Source: Trametes villosa
Taxonomy: Eukaryota; Basidiomycota; Agaricomycetes; Polyporales; Polyporaceae
Length of the DNA: 64,000 bases
Assembly (NCBI GenBank): GCA_002964805.2
Contig: PUDQ02000121.1
Coordinates: forward strand, 30,212 to 94,211
Reading direction: 5' to 3'
The stretch's first letter is position 1, and every line of letters starts with the position of its first letter. Shown piece after piece: positions 55,570 to 64,000 of this stretch. The notes below the pieces were generated by a model. The model worked only from the letters and a program-made list of their open reading frames with translations. It was not told where the DNA came from and did not search any database. Made by a program: the position numbers and the translations under genes.

Positions 55570-57990
55570 CGAAGTGTGGCAGGGGCAAGGGAGGCACGGC
55601 ATACATACGGAGGGCGGCGGGAAGGAGAGCCAGTCGAGGTACCACGATAACGCGCTCTCGCACAACGCTATGTCCAAGGATATAGTACTTATCGCTAGTA
55701 GAGCAATTAGAAAGTGTGGCACCAGTCGCCCATGATCCGAGCTCAGGCCGCCTTAGCTGCCTATGAACCGTGTGCTACTGGACGGGCGTACACGCTGCAA
55801 AAAAGCATGAAGGCGCGCCCACCGGGCGGGCATCACCAGCTAGACGGCTGTATTAGTCGCAACGTCCTCAACCCCTCATCGATGCATCGGGCGTGCCGGG
55901 AGTTTGCGACGATGTGCGCACAAATGATGAGAGGCGTCATCTGTACCTAAAACGCTCGGCGTATATACACTCACTGACCCGCGCTCTCACTACCCGTCCA
56001 GATTCAGCAGATATCGGTGGGGATGCAGGCGGGGGTGCATATAGTACAGGACGATACGGCTCTTCGACTGCACACCGTGGGCGCTCCGGGCTATAGTCCT
56101 GTCGCAGTTTAGCAGGAGACGAGGCAGGATCATGCGAGGTCGTTACGGCGTTACTTCGTACATGGAGTAGATGCCTGGGCGGGAGAGTTATGTTAGTGCC
56201 GGCGTAGGGAAAGACACACGTACACGACGTACGAGAAGGCTTGGGGATGGGCGAGGACGAGGGATGTAGTAGGGGATGGCAGGTGACACCTCATTGTCCC
56301 CGCCCACCCCTCATCCCGATCGCGACGGCGCCGATTCTGTGCGCTACGGGCAGGCGCAAGCGTCTTAGCGGGAGGCACATCGCGCGCATGCGTCAGGTGC
56401 GCGAACGGAGCTCCTTGGCGTGTGCGTCCTAGGGGGTTGAAAAGCATGAGGTGGGCGCCTACTCGAGTCTTTGTGGGCGCACCAAGCCGTTCCAAGGCCG
56501 ATGTGAGCTCCTGCTGATGCAGCGGGCAGACTGTGGACTTCGTGTTGCCAGCGCCGTCAGCCTCTCGGCCTCCTGGGGTAGTTTGCGGCCGGCGCCGCGG
56601 GGTGAGGCCTGTGAGGGTGCGCGCGCATGCTCGGAATACTAGGGAAAATGCGGTCAATGTTAGAACAGCGAAGAAGCGGCCTGAAACAACGCCTACTCAC
56701 GGTCTATGCGGACGCGAGCGCTCGAACGGCGTAGACGTGGATGAGGCGTGCATACGCCGTCCCGTGGGGTCCCTGACGCGGCGAGCGCGTTGCCTCTCCC
56801 GCCGCTTGCGCTCGACGCTGACATCCGCCCACAAGGAGATCCCGCCGCCTGAAATGCTGAGGATGGAGTGGGCGGGCCCGACACCACGTACTCACCGTTT
56901 CAAGCGAAGCGTCCTCGACGCGTGAGGAGAGCCCAGCTTGGCGTTCTGCGCTGCGTTTCTCCGGGCGTTTGAGCTGCAGGCTAGTGCTTCATAGTGTCGG
57001 AGTCGTCGTGTCGACTCCAAGCGGCAGCCAGGGTGCGGAAAACCCACTGCGCCACCTCTAGACGGCGTGAGTACATCAATTAGTGCACCGAGGTACGCTT
57101 ATCGTATGCCGAGACTTGGAGGCTGCGAGGGCGAGCGTGTACACTTACGACTAGGTCGGTTCAAACGCGCTGTATCAGGGTTGCACGTCTGCGTCGTCTG
57201 TGACGCATAGACGGCCAGTCTTGCCACCCCGAAAAGACGTCGTTAGCAGCTGCAGGCGTAGCAGTGAAGAATGCGCACGAACCAGCCGAGGGAAAGGTGC
57301 ACGACACGATAATGTCGAGTCGAGGGCACGCGTATGTCCCTACGCCTGTGCCCGCAAGTGGGCGTAGTAGTATATCGCGCTGTGCGCGGACATAACGAGA
57401 GGCTGCGGCACGGCCTACGTGGTGTATCGGGCGCGAAGAGCACATGCGCGCACATGCGGGCTGCTGGCGTTCGAATTGGTTCGGGCAGGTGCCAATGCGT
57501 GCGACGCTTGTGGCGACATCCGTAGGATCTTGCGCACGATTCGACGCCACAGGGAGACGCGTCCACGTACGTCGCAAAGAGGTACGACGCTCGCTGCGGG
57601 GGCTTCTATCACTGCACCCTCGCGTACTGTACACTACGCAGAGCAATCGCAAGCAGCACAAGACTAGCCTTCTCGCGGAACCCGTGCAAAAGACCATTCG
57701 GCGCGTGGACGGATCCACACGACGCTACGCGCGCGGACAACATACCAGATAGGTAATTCGCAGACGTTTCGGATCCGTACACACTAGCTTTGTGGTCGCA
57801 CGGCGAGGTCGAACACCACACGTATGTTAGCCTCAAGCCGGCATGATACTCGTCGTTCGTGCCTGTTTAGCGAAGTGGATGCGCAACTGAGATTCATGGA
57901 CAGACGGAGGTAGGTACGAGGCAACGATGTATAGCGTACACGAGATACTCGCACGGTGCCCTCGGTGCACCCGTGTTTAGACAGTAGTAG
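55570..57990. other. Region without supported genes
   Basis: Frames of up to 185 codons on both strands overlap each other and lack exon partners, motifs or paralogues. I see no RNA gene. Confidence 0.4.
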
Positions 57991-58005
57991 CACTGAAGAA
58001 GACCT

Positions 58006-61000
58006 TCAAGGACTCTTCCCCCTGCGTTCACGATGAGTGAATGCTGGGTGCGCCAATACCATGGTGCTTACCAAGTCGATGCTGTCCTTGAAGTGCTTGT
58101 GGCATAGGCCGAGAAGAACCGTGTAACGATGTGCCTGTCTACGAAGACGTGAATACGGGATCGAAGCGGAAACACTGGCGTACGTACTTCCGAGCATATG
58201 CAGCGGCGGCTGGCTCGGATTCTCGCTCTCTCTGCACCGAGCACTCCGTCCACTGGCGACGATAGTAGCCGAAGAAGCGCACTGTTCTGGCCATCTCTTC
58301 CTCGAGTAACCGGACGTCTTCATGCCAACGCTTCTTGAGCGCGCTGCTGCGGAACCAGTGGACGCGAAGAGCTTCACCAAGATCAGCGCCTGATTCGGAA
58401 GAGCGAAGAGACCCTCACCGTCGTTGTAGAAGCTATCATAGGGGCTACCCGGCTTCTCGGCTGTGAAATTGAACTTCTCCCAGATCCAGGAGACCGTCTC
58501 CCTACTCTCACCCAGTTTGCGATGCGCAGCGTCTAGCGTGAACTTCACGACGTCCTGGGGGCGCAGAGGGCGGAAAGCGTTGTCATCGGTGTCGGACATG
58601 CCTAGAGCTACAAGCGCGATGCGAGTGCGGCGATACCGATTAGCGGTAGTACGGACGCTTTCCTCCATGTTGCGGATAGACGTCACGGTGCGCGTTGTCT
58701 GCTTCTTGTTAACCGCATGGACCTTCTTGATCTTGTAGGCCTCGCGACCAATGATTGCCGTGCGGAGCTCATTCAAGGTGTCGCGCGCCTGGGCTTGACG
58801 TAGCTGGGTCTCGAACTGGACGAGTTCGCGCATGCACGGTTCGCGAAGCACGGCAGTGTCATAGGAGGAGGGAAGAACGACCGCTACGCCGTGTACCTCA
58901 AGCCATACGTCAGACTTGCCCTTTGGCGAGCGCGCAGGAGGGAAGCCTTGGTTGATGGGGCCTGTATCGCTTCCGGGTGCACGGAACGGGAACGCCGGAG
59001 AGCTGTCAGTAGGAGTGGCATCCTTCGCTGCCAGTAGTTTTAAGGCCTCGTCGACCAACGGACCGATGTAGGTGTTGCTGAGCACGGACCATGCACTGAC
59101 ATCACAAACGTATTGTTGGCAGCGGGGTCGCAAAGTGTCCGCGTCTGGCGGGTCATCCCTTTCGAGGAGGTCTAACAGAGCGTGTCTGACAAGCAGAATG
59201 AAGCAGAGATGGAGCGAGCGTGGTCCTGGCCGACGCACCTTTCATGTTCGAGCGCGATACCGCGATGGATTAGCCCCAGAGGCCCGGCAGTAGGGCTGTC
59301 CTCGGCACCCGGAGTCTTCTTCAACAGGGCGAGCAGCTGCTTCTCGGTAAGGCCTGGTAGAAGTGAATACAGACGAGACGGTGCGGTGAGCTGGACGTAC
59401 TGACCGTGGTTCTGACTCATGACGTAGGGGTTTCTCGCCTTCTCGAACTTCCGAGGGTCGAGTACGTTGACCTCCCATTCGGCCTCCATCTTCGTCCACG
59501 CTCGTATCTTCGCCTTGTCCTTGACGTTCCCTTCGAGGGCGGCGAGGTGGTGAGACGACGCCGCGTACTGGTCCCTTGCATCATCGAGTCGATCATACAG
59601 ATACTTGGCTGTCACGATGACGCTCAGATGTATGTCGGGAGAAAAAAAAGAGGACTCACGCATTCCGTGCATTCGTTTAACGTTCATGTAGTTGTGGTAA
59701 TCGTTGATGACGTCGTGGCGGTGTCCTGCAGACATCTCCCTCGTTCGGATAGCCAATGCGTTGAAGCCCGCCCAGATGCGCTCCAGAGCCTCGCCGTCCG
59801 TCATGCCAACGCCCGGAGTGTAGTGGTAAGAGTGCCAGATTTGGCACCAGAGACGATGTGCGGCGCCGTGGAACTTTGGGATGAGTGAGCGTGTCGGTGG
59901 GAAGTTTGTGTGCCTGATGCTCTTGAGGTTGCTGAAATTCTCGCGGAAGTTCGCGAGGCGGAGGTCGAGCTTCTTGATGTACTGGCAGTTGACGTCGTAG
60001 CCGCGGCACATCAGCTTCAGCACGTTCATCCAAGGCTGCAAACCTGATAGCGAAGCATAATCCCCCCAAGCAAAGCTGGGAGGATGTCAGCGAGTGCGTA
60101 TCATGGCGGGATGGATAACTCCCACCCTTCTCCCTTCAGCAGGTCGACGAGCCCGCCAGGTATCACAAACATATGTCGGGAGCACGTTAACCCGAGAATA
60201 CCAGAGAGCTGTCCAGTATACCGCCCTTGCCCCATCGCACCGAACTTGTTGCACGTGCTTTCCTGTAGAAAAGCTGCGGGTCAGCAGGACGTAGCGTACG
60301 GAGTGTAGAACTGACCTCCTTGGCCGGCGGCTTGAATCTCTCTTGGTACTGAGCGAAGTCGCGCTCGTTGGCGAAGTAGCCTGCCCCTTCAGTGAGCGGG
60401 AAATCTTCCGGATCCATAGGCTTCAGCTTCAGGCTCTGGTGGAAATTCCCGTCGATGCTGTAGAAGAGCGTCTCGAGGAAGCTGCAAGAGAGATGGTGAG
60501 CGCGCGGAGGAAGGCGGCGTATGGGCAGACGTACGCGTCTTTGTCGGCACGCTCCGCCCATCCTGGGGCCATGTTCTTATCCGGTTGCGGGCAACATGGA
60601 CATAGCACGGCAAGGCTTCCAGCCGACAAACCCTTAATTGGCTCCTGGCCCGTCCGGCGCGTCGCACGAAGAAAGGCGAACTCCCGCATAGCGGTATTCA
60701 GCTCCCGCTCACGATCCTGGGCGAACATCAGCGCATGCATGAGAAGTCGATAAATGTGAATACCTTGGTCGCATTGGTGTCAATTGCATCTGTCGAGCGT
60801 CGAAGATAGGTTACGAAGTCCATGGCCGTGATCTGCGTCTGGAGTGAGAGCAGATGATAGTCGCGCAGGCCGCTGACGGTAAACGCCGTCGTGGGTGTAT
60901 CCCACGACCCCGGGAAGAGACCGAAGGAGAGGAGCTGGAGCGGATCGGGGACGCGGGTGCCGTCGGCAGTACAATGACAGAACTTCAAGTACATCGGGTG

Positions 61001-61652
61001 GATGCCATGCTGATGGACGACGGTCATCTTCCGAGGTCGAGTGCTGGCTATGCACGGCTGGCCGCCATGGCCAAGGCAAACCACCAATCCTAGGTCGTAG
61101 AGCGATCGACGTTGCCAGAAGCGAAGAGTCGGGTCCCATTCCTCGATGCGGTGAAACGGGTTGCGTGCATGGGTGCCGACGACGCACTGCTGACACTCCA
61201 TGGGGGCATGGAAACAGTCGAAACAGCGGTAAACGCGCTGTGATTGATCCAGAGCGGTCGTACACGAACCGCACGTCAGAGGATACGTGGGCCCGGCTTC
61301 ACGAAGCAGAAGAGTCTTCTGAGCCTTCTTCGCCCAGCCCTCTAGGAACTGCTTCATCCTTTGATGGGGGTGCTACGATAGGTCAGAAAGCGAGATAGAT
61401 GGGAATGAAAATGCCACGTACGATGGTGTTGCTGACCTTGGCCTTTTTCTGTGGGCCACCATCCCCCTCTCCGGTCTCTCCATCGCCCGGACGGGCCTTG
61501 ATCGAGCACTCGGTCTCCGGAGCGACAGTTGGGTGCGCGGGTGCGGGTGAGGGCTTCGAGCCCGCGAAGGGGTCTAGACGTCGCGACGGCGTCGATGGCT
61601 CTCCGCGCTGGAGTGTCGGTACATCTCGGACTTTGCGCTTCTTCGACGCCAT
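58006..61652 (-). mobile_element. KDZ (Kyakuja-Dileera-Zisupton) transposase gene, CxC2 type
   Basis: Nine exons join in frame: 61652-61422, 61372-60764, 60716-60535, 60481-60316, 60262-60126, 60075-59660, 59608-59239, 59185-58194 and 58134-58006. The N-terminus is basic (MASKKRKVR). The CxC2 cysteine cluster follows (CGSCTTALDQ, CFDCFHAPMECQQC, CHCTADG). Next come the KDZ core segments DGNFHQSLK, STCNKFGAM..CSRHMFVIPGG, YDVNCQYIKKLD, PKFHGAAHRLWCQ, DGEALERIWAGFN and HDVINDYHNYMN, and a C-terminal coiled helical part. KDZ proteins are DDE-type DNA transposases common in agaricomycetes. A one-base loss near 58395 (TTGGTGAA where TTGGGTGAA would be in frame) separates the C-terminal EALRVHWFRS..RWHEDVRLLEEEM segment from the rest, so the copy is probably inactive. 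Terminal repeats were not found. Confidence 0.85.
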
Positions 61653-61659
61653 CGTGGGT

Positions 61660-63180
61660 AGTGACGCGGAGACGGCGCCCGGATTACAGCAGGAGTATAC
61701 GAGGGACCAGGGTTCGCAGAGGGTTCGCAGAGAACGGGGGGAAGAGTATGGGGGGTCCGTGAGCTGCCGTCTGACAAATTGTTCCCTCTCCCCTGATGGA
61801 CTAGCGCATCTCTCCTAGTCGCAATTTTGAGATCCGCCTTCGGCCTTTCAGTGCCGAATACGAGCCGTGGACATATGCCGGAGAATTACATGGCTTCATA
61901 CGCATAGACTACAGGGGTGACGGAAGGTGTAACTGAAAGATGCATCGGAAGCCGTACACACGAGTATCTGGGTTCATGGCAAGCCATGTAAAAGAAGATA
62001 CAGCACATACAGGAGGCCAAGGGGTATGCACAGGCAGGCTTCTATGGGGGAATATCAAAGGCGGAAAAGGAAGAGACGGTGTGGTGTATGGGCCGGTCAG
62101 ATTCGCACTCCGTCGCGCCTTCACCCCTCGGAGGCGGGAGTACACGGTAGAGACCACAGTATACGAGGTGTCGACGCCCGCAAGGAACAGTGGCGAGTCG
62201 GCGGAGTTGTGTTGGTCGAAGGCGTCGTGGATATAGCATGATGGAGCGATCATGGCCTGCGCGAGGGGGTTCGATGCCGTGGTAGGTAGTGTCGGAAGAG
62301 GCACACCCAAATGCCGACTGGGGTACGCCCAGGGCTAGGGTGACCTAGACGTGGACACACGACGGCACTATGGCCGGTGTTTAGTCCTACGCCATGGTAG
62401 GGGGAGGTGGAAGAGCACGACGTTGATGTCTTGTATCTACAGTTTGCGTTGGTCAGATCAAATGGATAATGTGTCACAGGAAAACACTTACGCACCATTC
62501 CGCGACGCTCACCAGAGAGATTAAGAGGTAGAGAGAGAGAGAGCCGGTTGTAGATCGACGTAGGTGCAGAGTGTGCGGAGAGGTGCGGAGGCAGGTCGTG
62601 AAGCGCCCGTTGTCGCAAAACGTCTAAGTCCAGCTTCCCAAGGGCACTGCCAAAGTCGAACCAAGCGCAGCTGAGCGGCATCGCGGTCAGGTGACGTGCC
62701 CCAACCTCTATTTTCCCACGACTCGCAGAGGCGCCCCACCCCGTTCAGGGAATGGCGCTGCTGTTGACATTGTCCTCACGTCGAGCTCGGTCGCAAGCCC
62801 CAAGCTGGCGTCGGTCAAGCACGAAGGACAGAAGATCAAGCTACGAGTCCTGGGCTGAGCAGCGAGACATACGTCTCACGCTGCTCGCTGCAATTGGACA
62901 CTACCTCTCGAGTGGACGAGACCGTTTGTCTCTGTCCCCGGGGGTGCTCAAGCTCAAGATCGACCACCGGCAAACCGTTCGTCCCAACCCGCACGACTCT
63001 ACGCCCCGACTCTCTCGTTTGGCTCTACCGACACTGCAAGTCCCAGCAGCTGGAGGCTTGATCACCATCGAGCCCCGTCATCTCAGCCTCCCGGTTGTTA
63101 CATCTCGCGATAGGAGTGCATACGTGAGCACTCTCACTATTGTCACGTTCGGTCTACTGTTCACGGCGTAAGCCAGATCG
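61660..63180. other. Region between KDZ gene and the last gene
   Basis: A minus-strand frame 62681-62480 (MPLSCAWFDFGSALGKLDL..) ends at a GTAAGT donor with an acceptor CTGTAG about 50 bp on, and might be part of a gene, but the second exon is short and unrecognised. The divergent promoter of the 63183 gene should lie at the right end. Nothing else is supported. Confidence 0.35.
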
Positions 63181-63182
63181 CC

Positions 63183-64000
63183 ATGGCGTCGACCTCACCA
63201 ACTACGCCGTCGTCTCCCCTTACCCCGATCCCGGAGTCCCGCCAATCCCCTCAATCCTCGCGGGCACACTCCCCATCATCCGCTTCTCCACCTCCTGTCC
63301 AAACCCAAACCGCGCGCGAGCTCTCTCCCTCAGAATTGGATGCTGCGGTATGCAAAGCATCTAACGTTACATGAGTGCCGCTAATATCGTTCGTCAGATC
63401 ACCACCTCGTTAAGAAGTGAGCACATACCGCGGAGCGATTCGACGAAGAACCCCGACAATGTCAGCGGAGAAGCCGAGGCAGGTGCCACCCTGCGCCCAA
63501 CTAGGCGTGGAAAGCGTCAGTAACTAACCGTCACTCGAGGTTGCTGAAACTGACCGTCCTGCAGACGTACTCGGGAGTGTATCGGCATATGACGCCATCG
63601 TGGCTGCTCCCGGGTTCAGCGGCACCTCCGTCTTCACGACCCCGAACCAAGACTGGGTCCCCGAGTTTGCCACAGCCCACGGCGAGATCACCACGTTCGC
63701 GGACGGCAGGTGGGGACGGCACGAATACTCCAGGTGGCCGCAAGCGTACTCCCGAGACAGTTTCCACGTTGCCTGTATCCCGCGTTCCCCCCGCCTCGAT
63801 GGAGACACGACGGGCCCCTCTTCCGTTCTGTGGCGCACCCTGTCGGCCAGCGACTGGGAGACGGACGACTGTGGAGTGCCGGGGCTAGGCAAATTGAAGT
63901 CCGAGTTGCTGGAGGAGCTCAGCAAAGAGGCATCGGCGACGATCCAGCGGATTGCAGGCTGTCGGCGCGATGTCAAGGAATGGAACACGGTCGGCAAGTT
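63183..64000 (+). CDS. Unidentified three-exon gene, 3' end outside the window
   Basis: Exons 63183-63347, 63398-63515 and 63565 to the end join in frame through introns with GTATGC..GTCAG and GTCAGT..CTGCAG, the second holding a CTAAC branch site. Exon 1 encodes MASTSPTTPSSPLTPIPES, a disordered Ser/Thr/Pro-rich start. Exon 2 ends in a basic RPTRRGKR stretch. Exon 3 has no ATG of its own in the coding frame but is open to the window end and reads as a folded protein: VSAYDAIVAAPGFSG, FATAHGEITTFADGRWG, WPQAYSRDSFHVACIP, then a helical LKSELLEELSKEASATIQR. I do not recognise the family. Overlapping frames on the other strand are shadows. Confidence 0.65.

Noticed and set aside
57161..57718. 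185-codon minus-strand frame
   Set aside because: Arg/Ser/Cys-rich, no domain, no exon partners, and overlapped by equally open plus-strand frames.

Overview
This window looks like nuclear DNA of a basidiomycete fungus (Agaricomycetes, most likely a polypore relative). The evidence is many short introns (about 50-80 bp) with GT..AG ends and CTAAC-like branch sites, GC-rich coding exons in AT-richer surroundings, multi-exon genes of typical fungal families (HET-domain proteins, a GT15 mannosyltransferase, an F-box-like protein, a single-pass mucin-like surface protein) and a KDZ (CxC2) transposase. Track-style ORFs without splicing miss most of the real gene structure, so the models below were spliced by eye from paired donor and acceptor sites and from agreement between paralogues.

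Layout. 0-10.6 kb: a 5' HET-gene fragment joined to a fragment of a coiled-coil gene ('gene A'), about 4.5 kb with no recognisable gene, then a tandemly duplicated pair of genes: A (+, one apparently intact copy at 7.7-8.8 kb) and B (-, two truncated or broken copies). 11-12.8 kb: an intact 11-exon GT15 mannosyltransferase (-). 13.9-15.6 kb: an F-box/LRR-like gene (+) with an in-frame TAG. 15.6-42 kb: three full-length HET genes (HET1 15.6-19.3, HET2 23.9-27.6, HET3 35.4-38.8, all -), each with four coding exons: HET domain plus long middle region, disordered linker, heptad coiled coil, short tail. 42.7-44.3 kb: a surface membrane protein (+). 44.6-47.2 kb: a 2.6 kb Mutator-like element with about 1 kb inverted repeats. 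47.6-54.2 kb: decayed duplicated DNA and a HET promoter plus 5' fragment. 54.2-55.6 kb: palindrome array and GC-rich minisatellite. 58.0-61.65 kb: a KDZ transposase gene (-). 63.2 kb to the end: an unrecognised three-exon gene (+) running off the window.

How it fits together. The region is shaped by duplication. A roughly 7 kb unit (HET gene, 3.4 kb flank and the CRE-containing promoter block of the surface-protein gene) is present twice in direct orientation (15.6-22.9 and 35.4-42.35). A roughly 4 kb block is present twice in inverted orientation (about 30-34.1 and 47.6-51.4). HET promoters, the 5'-UTR intron and all three coding introns are conserved between copies, while the coiled-coil exon differs in number of heptads (7, 8 and about 3). 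HET-domain proteins are known executors of non-self recognition and cell death in fungi, so I read this as a diversifying HET/coiled-coil cluster, possibly an allorecognition locus. That role is inference; the gene structures are read directly from the sequence.
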